From assembly GCA_903913215.1 (NCBI GenBank), contig CAIWKE010000035.1, positions 22,415 through 86,414 of the forward strand: a DNA stretch of 64,000 nt, read 5' to 3'. The DNA is from an uncultured Holophagaceae bacterium. Its GTDB lineage: Bacteria; Acidobacteriota; Holophagae; Holophagales; Holophagaceae. Under the pieces are notes generated by a model that saw nothing but the letters and a program-made list of their open reading frames with translations, searched no databases and was not told the origin of the DNA. The position numbers and the translations under genes are program-made. Of the stretch, positions 50,498-58,908 are shown piece after piece (the stretch's first letter is position 1; every line of letters starts with the position of its first letter).

Positions 50498-52594
50498 ATG
50501 CCCTATCTGTCCTGGCTGGAGGGGAACCAGCTCGTACGGCACGCGGTCCAGGGGGCCTGCCTAGTAGGGCGGGATCCTATGTCATGTGCGGTGGCGCAGC
50601 CGGGGTTGGCCACGCTCTCCAGGACTCACGCCGCCATTGATCAGGTGGGCTCCATCTGGTGGGTCCGAGATCTGGACTCCCCCAATGGCACCTTTCTGAA
50701 CGGCCAGCCCCTGCCGCACCCTGAGGGCAGCGCCCTTCAGGATGGTGACGAGCTGGTCCTGGGCGGCTGGACCCTCACCTTTACGGATGGCTTTCCAGGC
50801 CTGGACAGCAGCCTCTACGCTGAGCGCGTGGGGGACATCTTTCACGAAGTGCGGCCGGAACCCGCTCAGGCCCTGGTGTTGATCCGGGGCATCGAGCTGC
50901 TGCACAAGTCCACAGAGACCCTGCTGCGGCAGACGGATTCCGATGTCATGGTGAAGGGGCTCCTGGAGGAATCCCTGCGCCTACTGGGCGGGGACCGGGG
51001 CTTTCTGGTGATGCGCCAAGGCGAGGTCGGCTGGCGCACGGCCCATCGTGTGGGCGACGTCCAGGAAGGGGTGGGGCTTTCCCGCTCCGTACTGGACTAT
51101 GTCACCCGCGAGCACACCGCCGTGCTTTCCAACCGTCCCTTCATGGACCCCCGCTTCGGCGGCCTGAGCCTGGTGGAGCTGCACCGGGGCTCCCTCCTCT
51201 GTGCACCCATGGAGGACGAGGGCGAGATCCAAGGCGTGCTCTACCTGGACCGGGAGTCCGAGGGCCGGCCCTTCACCCGCTTTGATCTGGCCATCTTCCA
51301 GGCCTTCGTGCGGCAGGGCTCCATGGCCCTGCGTCTTTCCATGTTGAACCGGCGGGCTCTGGGACAGGCGGAGCAGCAGGGGGAGCTGCTGCGGTTGCGG
51401 AATGAACGCGAGCGCGAGATGGACCGCCACGGCCACCTGCTGTCCGCCCTGGCCGTTCCCTTTCGCCGCATCCAGAGCTGGGCGGAGGATCTGGGGGACG
51501 GCGAGGCCATCCGCGCCCAACTGGAGCAGCTGGGCTCCCTGCTGGAGGCCGGGGTCCGAGGTGAATCCCCAGGCGAACTGACCCTTTCGGCCCATCCAGT
51601 GCACACGCAACTCCTGCAGGAGGATTTCCTCCGTCGCTGGGACTCCCTGCTGCGCCTGAAAAAGAGCCGTATGTGTGTGGACGAGGCCCCCGCTGCCTCC
51701 GTGTGGGTGCCCGGTGGGCCCTTCATGGCGGCCCTGGTGGGGCTGGTGGAATTGCTCCTGGTGCAGCTGAAGCCCGAGGCCCGGGTCTTCCTCCGCTGGG
51801 ACCAGGAGCGGGGCTTCCGCGTCCTGCGGCTCAACCTGCCGCCAGGGCTGAACGCCCCCCAGCCGGATCCCTGGACCCTGCATGTGCTGGAGGACGCAGG
51901 CGTCAAGTGGCGCTGGGCGGATCAATCCCTGGACCTCCTGCTGCCAGAGGGGCCGGACACCATGCCCGAGGAACCCGCGCGGCCCCTCCTGGGTCTGGTG
52001 AGCGAGGACTTCAATCTCTTCGGCCTTTTCTCCACGGTGGCCGAAGCCGGGGACCTCCTCCTCGAGACCCTGGAATCCGAGCCCCCCACGGCGGCCATGC
52101 CCAAGTTCCGGTTCCTGGTCATCGACGCCAAGGGCACGCCGAGTCTGGAGGACTGCATCCGGGCCTATCGCCACCACCCCTCCTTCATCACCACGCCCAT
52201 CCTGGTAGTGCGCTGCACCGAGGACGACACCTCGCGCATCATCGAGGCCGGGGCTACCGATTGGCTGGCCGACGGCTTCCGTTGGGAGGCGCTCCACCAC
52301 CGGCTTCAGGTGCTGCGGGGCCACACCGAACTGCAGCAGCGGGCCCTGGCTGCCGAGCGTCTGGAGTCCTTCCGCCAGATGGCCGGTACACTCAAACACG
52401 AGATCAACAATCCCCTGGCCATCATCTCCATGCAGGTGGAGATGCTGCAGCGGAAATACCCCGAAGAGGTCAAGCTCGGCAAGATCGCCGAAATGGTGGA
52501 CCGCATCCGCGCCCTGGTGCAGGTGCTCCAGAAGATGCGCGAGACGCCCACGGAGGATTACGCCGATGGGTCGAGCATTCTGAAGCTGGGCTGA
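50498..52594 (+). CDS. FHA-GAF protein with degenerate kinase and receiver-like modules and a C-terminal histidine-acceptor domain
   Basis: A 698-aa cytoplasmic protein. FHA domain (about 15-95: GACLVGRDP, LSRTHAAI, DLDSPNGTFLNG) binds phosphothreonine. GAF (about 130-290: LLEESLRLLGGDRGFLVMRQGE...LCAPMEDEGEIQGVLYLDRES). Then a helical stretch (LSALAVPFRRIQSW) and a region like a worn HATPase (AALVGLVELLLVQLKPEARVFLRW...LLLPEGPD) without N, G1 or G2 boxes, a degenerate receiver (FRFLVIDAKGTPSLEDCI...TPILVV), and at the C-terminus HisKA-like MAGTLKHEINNPLAIISMQVEML with no ATPase after it. It may be a phosphotransfer or scaffold protein. ATG 50498 follows GGAGG. Confidence 0.75.
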   Translation: MPYLSWLEGNQLVRHAVQGACLVGRDPMSCAVAQPGLATLSRTHAAIDQVGSIWWVRDLDSPNGTFLNGQPLPHPEGSALQDGDELVLGGWTLTFTDGFPGLDSSLYAERVGDIFHEVRPEPAQALVLIRGIELLHKSTETLLRQTDSDVMVKGLLEESLRLLGGDRGFLVMRQGEVGWRTAHRVGDVQEGVGLSRSVLDYVTREHTAVLSNRPFMDPRFGGLSLVELHRGSLLCAPMEDEGEIQGVLYLDRESEGRPFTRFDLAIFQAFVRQGSMALRLSMLNRRALGQAEQQGELLRLRNEREREMDRHGHLLSALAVPFRRIQSWAEDLGDGEAIRAQLEQLGSLLEAGVRGESPGELTLSAHPVHTQLLQEDFLRRWDSLLRLKKSRMCVDEAPAASVWVPGGPFMAALVGLVELLLVQLKPEARVFLRWDQERGFRVLRLNLPPGLNAPQPDPWTLHVLEDAGVKWRWADQSLDLLLPEGPDTMPEEPARPLLGLVSEDFNLFGLFSTVAEAGDLLLETLESEPPTAAMPKFRFLVIDAKGTPSLEDCIRAYRHHPSFITTPILVVRCTEDDTSRIIEAGATDWLADGFRWEALHHRLQVLRGHTELQQRALAAERLESFRQMAGTLKHEINNPLAIISMQVEMLQRKYPEEVKLGKIAEMVDRIRALVQVLQKMRETPTEDYADGSSILKLG

Positions 52595-52667
52595 GAGACT
52601 CCCGAGGCTAAGCCCGTCCATGCTCTAGCCTCGTTTCTTGAGGCTATTCTGGGGGGTGGAGTTTCCC

Positions 52668-53834
52668 ATGCACCTGCGCGCCCTGCTGCTTACCATCGTC
52701 ACCGGTCTCACCCTCCTGGCCCAGGCGCCCCTCACGCGGCTGGTGCAGTCCGTGCCTGCGGAAACTGACCTGGCGGACCCGGACCTGCCCTTCGCCAAGG
52801 ATGTCTGGGTGGCCATGCTGCGCGGTGCCAGGACCAGCGTGGATGCGGGCGAGTTCTACATCAGTCACGAGCGGGGCCGCGCCCTGGAACCCGTGCTGGA
52901 GGAGCTGGAGCAGGCCGGGGCCCGGGGTGTGAAGATCCGCTTTCTCCTGTCCTCCCGGATGCTGGAGCAGGATCCGGCCGCCCTGGCACGGCTGAAGGCC
53001 ATTCCCGGCGTCCAGGTGCGGAGCTTCGATCTGGCCCCGGCCTCCAGGGGCATCCTGCACGCCAAGTATTTCGTGGTGGACGGCCGGGAGGCGGCCCTGG
53101 GCAGCCAGAACTTCGACTGGCGTTCTCTGGAGCAGATCCACGAGCTGGGCGTGCAGACCAGTGACCCGCGCATCGTGGGACCCCTGCTGCGCCTCTTCAA
53201 CCTGGACTGGGTCTTTGCGGTGGAGCACAAGCTGCCCGATTTTCAGACCTCACCTGCCGTCACTGGGCGGCCAGCCGTGGAATTGGTGGCCAGCCCGCCC
53301 TTCCTCACGCCCAAGGATATTCGCCCGGGCATCGAGACCCTGGTGGAACTCATCGGTCAGGCCAAGAGCAGCGTGCGGGTGCAGCTCCTCACCTACTCGC
53401 CGGTGGCGGGGCAGGATCGTTACTGGCCCCTGCTGGATCAGGCCCTGCGGGCAGCGGCAGTGCGGGGCGTGAAGGTGCGTCTGCTGGTGTCGGACTGGAC
53501 GCTGGGCACCCGGGCCACGGCCCACCTGAAGTCCTTGGCGCTCCTTCCGAATCTGGAAGTGAAGGTGGCATCCATCCCAGAAGCCAAGGCCGGCCACATC
53601 CCCTTCGCCCGTGTCATCCACAGCAAATACCTAGTGGTGGATGGCACCCACCTGGCACTGGGCACCAGCAATTGGGAAGAGAACTACTTCCAGGACTCGC
53701 GCAATGTCGAGCTGATCTTCCGCGACTCGCCCCTGGCCGCGCAGGCCACCCGCATCCACGAGCGCCTCTGGACCAGTCCCTACGCCTTCGCGTTGGATCC
53801 TTCGAAGGCTTACGAGCGCCGAAAAGTCGATTAG
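52668..53834 (+). CDS. Secreted phospholipase D-superfamily protein
   Basis: A 388-aa exported protein (signal MHLRALLLTIVTGLTLLAQA) with two HKD-type active-site motifs: HAKYFVVDGREAALGSQNFDW (about 138) and HSKYLVVDGTHLALGTSNWEE (about 322). Two PLD half-sites in one chain are the arrangement of phospholipase D, cardiolipin synthase and some nucleases; the secreted form without membrane helices is closer to PLD/nuclease-type enzymes. ATG 52668 is behind GGGGGGTGGAG; an in-frame start at 52638 is less likely. Confidence 0.85.
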   Translation: MHLRALLLTIVTGLTLLAQAPLTRLVQSVPAETDLADPDLPFAKDVWVAMLRGARTSVDAGEFYISHERGRALEPVLEELEQAGARGVKIRFLLSSRMLEQDPAALARLKAIPGVQVRSFDLAPASRGILHAKYFVVDGREAALGSQNFDWRSLEQIHELGVQTSDPRIVGPLLRLFNLDWVFAVEHKLPDFQTSPAVTGRPAVELVASPPFLTPKDIRPGIETLVELIGQAKSSVRVQLLTYSPVAGQDRYWPLLDQALRAAAVRGVKVRLLVSDWTLGTRATAHLKSLALLPNLEVKVASIPEAKAGHIPFARVIHSKYLVVDGTHLALGTSNWEENYFQDSRNVELIFRDSPLAAQATRIHERLWTSPYAFALDPSKAYERRKVD

Positions 53835-54958
53835 GCGGGCTCGTACACGTTGTAGAGGTTGTCCCGCTCCAGAGCCTCGAAACCGGCCTCCTGGATGAGG
53901 CGCACCAGCTCGTTCTGCTGGAGGCCCTGGGGGCTCTTGGCGCCCGCCAGATGGGCGATCTCCTCGGCGATGACCGTGCCGTCCAGGTCGTCGGCGCCAT
54001 AGCTGAGGCCCGCCTGGGCCAGGCCGGGGGAGATCATCACCCAGTAGGCCTTGATGTGTGGGATGTTGTCGAGCAGCAGCCGGGCCACGGCGATCTCGCG
54101 CAGGTCCTGAGTTCCTGTGGTCTCGTGGATGACGTGGGTGGCGCTCAGTTCGTTGTCTTCGTTCTGGTAGGCGAGCGGAATGTAGGCCAGGAAGCCTGTG
54201 TAGCCCGCAGCCAGGGACTCATCCTGCAGGGCCCGAAGGCGCAGCAGGTGATCCACGCGATGGCGGGCTTCCTCGATGTGCCCGTAGAGCATCGTGCAGT
54301 TGGTGGGGAGGCCCTTGCGGTGGCAGATCGCGGCAGTGTCCAACCAGACCTGGGCGTCCTTCTTCCCGATACAGATCTGCTCGCGGAGGGCCTCGTCGAA
54401 GATCTCCGCGCCGCCGCCCGGGCAGCTTTCCAGGCCTGCGGCCATGCAGCGGTCGAGGAAGGCTTCCGTGCTCAGGCCGCTGATCCGGGCGTAGTAGTCC
54501 ATCTCGATCATGGTGAAGACCTTGAGGTGGATGGACGGGAAGCGGGCCTTGATCTTGCCGAAGAGGTCCTCGAAATAGTCGACCTTAAGCTTGGGATTGT
54601 GGCCGGAGGTCATGTGCAGCTCGCGCACGCCCAAGTTCTCGGGCTTCTCCAGCTCACGGATGATGTCCTCAGCGGAGAGCGAGTAGGCACGGGGGTCGCC
54701 GGGCTTGGCCTGGAAGGCGCAGAACTGGCAGTGGGTATAGCAGACGTTGGTGTAGGAGAGGCGGCGGCTCACCACGTAGTAGGCGGCGCGACCGTGCTTC
54801 GAGAGGCGCACATGGTGGGCCAGGGCCCCCACGCCATTCAGGTCCGCGGTCTCGTAGAGCAGGAGGCCGTCTTCAAAGCTGAGCCGCTCCCCGTGCAGCA
54901 CCTTGTCCGCCAGGGGCAGTAGGCGTGGGTCCCGGATCCTCGATTGCAGTGCCAACAT
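53831..54958 (-). CDS. mqnE: Aminofutalosine synthase MqnE
   Basis: A 375-aa radical SAM enzyme of the futalosine route to menaquinone, joining SAM and a chorismate-derived enol ether. The [4Fe-4S] cluster motif is NVCYTHCQFCAF (CxxxCxxC, about 67). Other family segments are LHMTSGHNPKLKVDYFEDL, GGGAEIFDEALREQICIGKK and TNCTMLYGHIEEARHRVDHLLRLRALQDES. Start ATG 54958; the frame is open to 55294 but that part is antisense-type low-complexity sequence against the kinase gene. No other mqn genes are in the window. Confidence 0.92.
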   Translation of the reverse strand: MLALQSRIRDPRLLPLADKVLHGERLSFEDGLLLYETADLNGVGALAHHVRLSKHGRAAYYVVSRRLSYTNVCYTHCQFCAFQAKPGDPRAYSLSAEDIIRELEKPENLGVRELHMTSGHNPKLKVDYFEDLFGKIKARFPSIHLKVFTMIEMDYYARISGLSTEAFLDRCMAAGLESCPGGGAEIFDEALREQICIGKKDAQVWLDTAAICHRKGLPTNCTMLYGHIEEARHRVDHLLRLRALQDESLAAGYTGFLAYIPLAYQNEDNELSATHVIHETTGTQDLREIAVARLLLDNIPHIKAYWVMISPGLAQAGLSYGADDLDGTVIAEEIAHLAGAKSPQGLQQNELVRLIQEAGFEALERDNLYNVYEPA

Positions 54959-54995
54959 CGATACCTCGCAGCTCCAGTGTAGCGCCGCGGCAGGC

Positions 54996-56732
54996 TTAGG
55001 GGACGCGCGGCAGCCGGATCTGGAAGAGGGTTCCCTGGCCTGGCGCCGGGCTGAAGCGGATGGAGCCGCCTGCTTCCTCCAACATGGTCTTGACACAGAC
55101 CAGGCCCAGGCCGGTGCCTGTGCCTTCGGATTTGGTGGTGAAGAAGGGCTGGAAGAGTTGGGCGTGTAGGTGCTCGGGGATGCCGCTGCCCATGTCCTGG
55201 ATTTCCAGGAGGGGGCCTGCGGGGCCCTCCTCAGGCCGTGCCGCCCGGGCACGGATGGTGATGGTGCCACCCGTGGGCATGGCGTCCCGGGCATTGCTCA
55301 CGAGATTGACAAGGATCTGCTCCACCATGCCCCGGGTCCCCAGGAAGGGCATGGAGGATGGCTGGGCCTCCACGGTGAGGTTCTGGGACTTGGGGAGCAG
55401 CACCCGCAAGAGCGGGCTGATGGCTTGCAACTCCTCACCGAGGTCCATGATCTGCGGGGGCTCATCTTTTTGGCGACCCAGGGACATGAGGCGGCGGCTG
55501 AGGGTCGCCGCGTGTTGAGTTGCTTCCTGGACCCGCATCATATCGGTACGCTCAGGAAGCTTGCCATCGTCCAAGTCCATTATCACCAGCTCTGCCCGGG
55601 CCTGGATGGCGTTCAACAGGTTGTTCATGTCGTGGGCCAAGCCTGCGCCCAAGGTGGCCATGGTGTTCATGCGTTCGGTGCGCAGGAGGATGCCCTGGGC
55701 CTTCTCGAGGGTCTCCGTGCGCTCTGCGACCCGGGCCTCCAGATGCTGGGAGAGGGTGGCGAAGTCCTTGAGGGCGAGATACTGCCGCGTGAGCAGCAGC
55801 ACCACCAGGCCGAGGGCCATCCAGACCAGAACGAGCTGGTGGCCGGAGCCGGAGCGCGTCACCAGGAGCCAGATGCCCAGAACTGTAGCGCCCAGCACGG
55901 GCAGGTAGGGCAGCAGGTGGACCACGGGGGCTTGCTGATCGGAATCATGGCTGGCGGCCACCGGGCGAGTGGAGAGGGCCGCGCCCAGGTAGGCCAGGGG
56001 GATGAGGAAGACGAAGCCCCCGGCGGGAAAGTGGAAGACTGGCCTGCCCAGGAGTACATCCATCAGCCACTTGAAGTTGTGGAGGCTGGCCAGCAGGAAG
56101 GCCGAGGCCAGCCAGCCCAGGGGACCCCGGAAGCGGGCCGGTTCCGTGATGCCGTAGAAGACACTGAGGCCCAGGAGCAGGTCGTAGACCAGGAAGGCGC
56201 CCAGCCAGATGAAGCGGTCCGTGATGGGGAAGCGATCGCTGGCGAACACCGGGCCGAGGGCCAGACCCCAGAGGATGAAGAACACAGCCAGGGCGAAGAG
56301 GAGCCCATCCAGGCCGTGGCGGATGCGATCCAGGCGGGCCTTGGGAGCCAAGTGCCAGGACAGCAGGGTGCCCGCCGGAAGCAGGGAGCTGAGGATCTGG
56401 AGCGCGATAGAGATGGGCTCCAGGGCCTTGGGGGGATGCAGGTTCAGGAAGATGGGGATGCGGGTGATCTGGATCAGGACGTTGATGAGCAGGGAACAGG
56501 CCAGGAGCTTCCAGCCAAGGGCTTCTGGGCCCGACCGGCGGGCCCTCTGGGCGCAGGCCCCCAGGGCCAGCAGAATGAGGCAGACCAGGCACAGCTGCAG
56601 CGTTGCGTTCGCCGTGTCGCCCACCAGGACAAAGCGGGCTGTCAGCCCCACAAGCAAAGCGCCGCCTCCTGCTGTCGTCAGCAGGAGGCCGCGCCTAGAG
56701 GGGGGGGAAGTCCGAGCCACGTTTGTGGTCAT
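54996..56732 (-). CDS. Multi-spanning membrane sensor histidine kinase
   Basis: A 578-aa kinase. The N-terminal half (about 15-315) holds eight or nine membrane helices with almost no periplasmic domain, as in 7TM-type sensors. A short coiled coil (LSQHLEARVAERTETLEKAQ) leads to HisKA-like LGAGLAHDMNNLLNAI (about 365; HDMNN instead of HEIRTP) and HATPase with LVNLVSNARDAMPTGG, DMGSGIPE and TGTGLGLVCV. It reads in the same direction as mqnE 38 bp downstream and may share its transcript. No response regulator is adjacent. Confidence 0.9.
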   Translation of the reverse strand: MTTNVARTSPPSRRGLLLTTAGGGALLVGLTARFVLVGDTANATLQLCLVCLILLALGACAQRARRSGPEALGWKLLACSLLINVLIQITRIPIFLNLHPPKALEPISIALQILSSLLPAGTLLSWHLAPKARLDRIRHGLDGLLFALAVFFILWGLALGPVFASDRFPITDRFIWLGAFLVYDLLLGLSVFYGITEPARFRGPLGWLASAFLLASLHNFKWLMDVLLGRPVFHFPAGGFVFLIPLAYLGAALSTRPVAASHDSDQQAPVVHLLPYLPVLGATVLGIWLLVTRSGSGHQLVLVWMALGLVVLLLTRQYLALKDFATLSQHLEARVAERTETLEKAQGILLRTERMNTMATLGAGLAHDMNNLLNAIQARAELVIMDLDDGKLPERTDMMRVQEATQHAATLSRRLMSLGRQKDEPPQIMDLGEELQAISPLLRVLLPKSQNLTVEAQPSSMPFLGTRGMVEQILVNLVSNARDAMPTGGTITIRARAARPEEGPAGPLLEIQDMGSGIPEHLHAQLFQPFFTTKSEGTGTGLGLVCVKTMLEEAGGSIRFSPAPGQGTLFQIRLPRVP

Positions 56733-56804
56733 ACATTTCAGTATATGGACGGGAGCCGCTGTTTATATCGTTGGGCTTTCCAAAGAAGCGAGAATCCCCC
56801 GAAT

Positions 56805-57827
56805 TTATTTTTGCTCAAGGCCTTGGTGAATGCGACCCACCAGGCTCGGTCCTTCAAAGATGAGGGCGCTGTAGATCTGGGTCAGGGCTGCGCCATCCGC
56901 CAGGGCGCCCTGTACATCCTCGGCATTGCCCAGGCCCCCACAGGCTATGAGGGGCAGGCGGCCCCGAAGCGCAGTCAGGATGTGCCGCCGCACTTCCCGG
57001 GCCTTGGCCTTGAGCGGCGTGCCGCTGAGGCCGCCGGCGCCCTTGGCCTCCACGCGGGAGCGCAGCGGTTCCTCGACGATGCCCCGGTCCAGGGTGGTGT
57101 TGGTGGCAATGAGACCCGAGATGCCTGAGGCCACAGCCACTTCCACGATGGCGTCGAGATCCTCCGGGGCCAGGTCCGGCGCGAGCTTGAGCAGCAGAGG
57201 CTGGCGGTCCATCCCCATCTCTGAGCGCAGCTTGAGCATGCCCTCCAACAGGGGCTTGAGGGCCTCGGGCGCCTGGAGGTTGCGGAGGCCGGGGGTATTG
57301 GGACTGCTCACGTTCAGGGCCACGTAGTCCACCCCGGGCGCGATGAGCCGGTAGGCGGCCCGGTAGTCGTCCAGGGCCTGAGCTTCTGGGGTCTCCTTGT
57401 TCTTCCCGAGGTTGCCACCCACCACGAGGCCCGCCGGGCGGTGGCGCAAACGGCCTGCAACGACGGCGGCGCCCTCGCTGTTGAAACCCATGCGGTTGAG
57501 GATCAGCCCCGCTTCCGGGAAGCGGAAGAGGCGCGGCCTGGGGTTCCCGGGCTGGGGCCAGGGCGTGACCGTGCCGATCTCCACATGGCCAAAGCCCAGG
57601 GCTTTCCAGAGGGGGAGCAGGGTGGCGCCTTTGTCCAGGCCCGCCGCCAGGCCCAGGGGTGTGGGGAAGCTGAGGCCGAAGGCGTCGCGCCGCAGGTGGG
57701 CCGAGACTTCCGGCGACCGCAGGCGGGGCCATGCGCAAACGCGCTCGCCCAGCCAGAAGGCCAGGTTGTGGGCGGTTTCGGGATCAAGCCGAAAGAGCAC
57801 TGGCCGTAGGGCGCCGTACAGATTCAT
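56805..57827 (-). CDS. pyrD: Dihydroorotate dehydrogenase (quinone), class 2
   Basis: A 340-aa FMN enzyme of pyrimidine synthesis that oxidises dihydroorotate with quinone. Class 2 features are an N-terminal amphipathic extension (MNLYGALRPVLFRLDPETAHNLAFW), PLGLAAGLDKGATLLPLWKALGFGHVEIGTVTP, NRMGFNSEGA and the catalytic-Ser VALNVSSPNTPGLRNLQ. ATG 57827 overlaps the upstream lipoprotein stop (TGATG); a GTG one codon earlier (57830) is possible. Operon order: scoB, lipoprotein, pyrD. Confidence 0.95.
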   Translation of the reverse strand: MNLYGALRPVLFRLDPETAHNLAFWLGERVCAWPRLRSPEVSAHLRRDAFGLSFPTPLGLAAGLDKGATLLPLWKALGFGHVEIGTVTPWPQPGNPRPRLFRFPEAGLILNRMGFNSEGAAVVAGRLRHRPAGLVVGGNLGKNKETPEAQALDDYRAAYRLIAPGVDYVALNVSSPNTPGLRNLQAPEALKPLLEGMLKLRSEMGMDRQPLLLKLAPDLAPEDLDAIVEVAVASGISGLIATNTTLDRGIVEEPLRSRVEAKGAGGLSGTPLKAKAREVRRHILTALRGRLPLIACGGLGNAEDVQGALADGAALTQIYSALIFEGPSLVGRIHQGLEQK

Positions 57828-58180
57828 CACTTCACCGTGACGGTGGCGATGAAGCGCACATCCGGGAAGTCCTCCCGGATCACTTCCACATGGTAGATGC
57901 CAGGCTTGGTGGGGGCTTGATAGAGTCCATCGACGGTGGTGATGCCGCCCTCGGCTTCCATCACGCGCCAGACCACGGGCTGTCGGAGATACCGTGCGTT
58001 CTCGGGGTAGTTGATCTCCGCCTGGAAGACCTGGGTGGCGCCGGGGCTGAGGGTCAGGGCCACGGGGCGCAGGGTCAGGTGGGGGATGAAGGGCTCCGGT
58101 GGCGGGGGCGGCACGGCGTTTGGAGTGGCGCAGGCCAGGACCAGCAGGAGGGAGGACGCGGACAGGATTCGGTTCAGCAT
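57827..58180 (-). CDS. Small lipoprotein
   Basis: A 117-aa lipoprotein with lipobox LVLACATP (Cys at about 17) and a proline-rich linker (NAVPPPPPEPF), then a domain of about 85 residues in alternating strands (ITTVDGLYQAPTKPGIYHVEVIRED), Ig-like in pattern. The family is not recognised with confidence. It starts 7 bp after scoB and overlaps pyrD at TGATG. Confidence 0.7.
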   Translation of the reverse strand: MLNRILSASSLLLVLACATPNAVPPPPPEPFIPHLTLRPVALTLSPGATQVFQAEINYPENARYLRQPVVWRVMEAEGGITTVDGLYQAPTKPGIYHVEVIREDFPDVRFIATVTVK

Positions 58181-58187
58181 GGGGATC

Positions 58188-58850
58188 CTAGACTCCAGAC
58201 ATCTCGACCACGTGGTCCATGACGAGGGGTGGTTCTGTGGCCGCCTGCACCTGCTCGCGGGTCACCCCCGGGGCAACCTCCACGAGGCGCAGTCCCTCCC
58301 GGCCCGGCACCACGTCAATGACGGCCAGCTCCGTGATGATGCGGTGGACGCAGCGTTGGCCCGTGAGAGGCAGGTCGCATTTGCGCAGGATCTTGAAGGC
58401 CCCGTCCTTGGCGGTGTGGTCCATGACCACCACCACGCGCTTGGCGGCCGCCACCAGGTCCATGGCCCCGCCCATGCCCTTGACCATCTTGCCGGGGATC
58501 ATCCAGTTGGCGAGGTTGCCCTCCATGTCCACCTGCATGGCACCCAGGAAGCAGAGGTCAATCTTGCCCCCGCGAATCATGCCGAAGCTGTCGGCGCTGT
58601 TGAAGAAGCTGGCCCCCGGAGCTGCCGTCACGGTCTGCTTGCCTGCGTTGATGAGGTCCGCATCCACCTCCTCGGCCGTGGGGAAGGGACCAATGCCCAG
58701 CAGGCCGTTCTCGCTCTGGAGGATGACCTCCATGCCCGGGGGGATGACGTTGGCGATGAGGGTCGGGATGCCGATCCCCAGGTTCACGTAGTTGCCCTCG
58801 CGCAGCTCCTGGGCGGCGCGGCGGACGAGCTGATCGCGGGATAACGCCAT
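58188..58850 (-). CDS. scoB: 3-oxoacid CoA-transferase subunit B
   Basis: A 220-aa beta subunit of a succinyl-CoA:3-ketoacid-type CoA transferase, which moves CoA between acids in ketone-body or branched fatty-acid metabolism. Family features are [18 protein letters not shown], the catalytic-Glu motif [14 protein letters not shown] (about 48-58), [38 protein letters not shown] and [15 protein letters not shown]. The alpha subunit, normally next to it, is not in this window, so this copy appears alone. Confidence 0.9.
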   Translation of the reverse strand: MALSRDQLVRRAAQELREGNYVNLGIGIPTLIANVIPPGMEVILQSENGLLGIGPFPTAEEVDADLINAGKQTVTAAPGASFFNSADSFGMIRGGKIDLCFLGAMQVDMEGNLANWMIPGKMVKGMGGAMDLVAAAKRVVVVMDHTAKDGAFKILRKCDLPLTGQRCVHRIITELAVIDVVPGREGLRLVEVAPGVTREQVQAATEPPLVMDHVVEMSGV

Positions 58851-58908
58851 TCACACCTCTGGGACCACCCAGGATAACCCAGGGGATGACCCAGGCCCTG
58901 GGGACCGC

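Noticed and set aside
54959..55294. N-terminal extension of MqnE
   Set aside because: The extension is Ser/Pro/Arg-rich, lies on the kinase gene in another frame, and family members begin near MLALQSRI at 54958.
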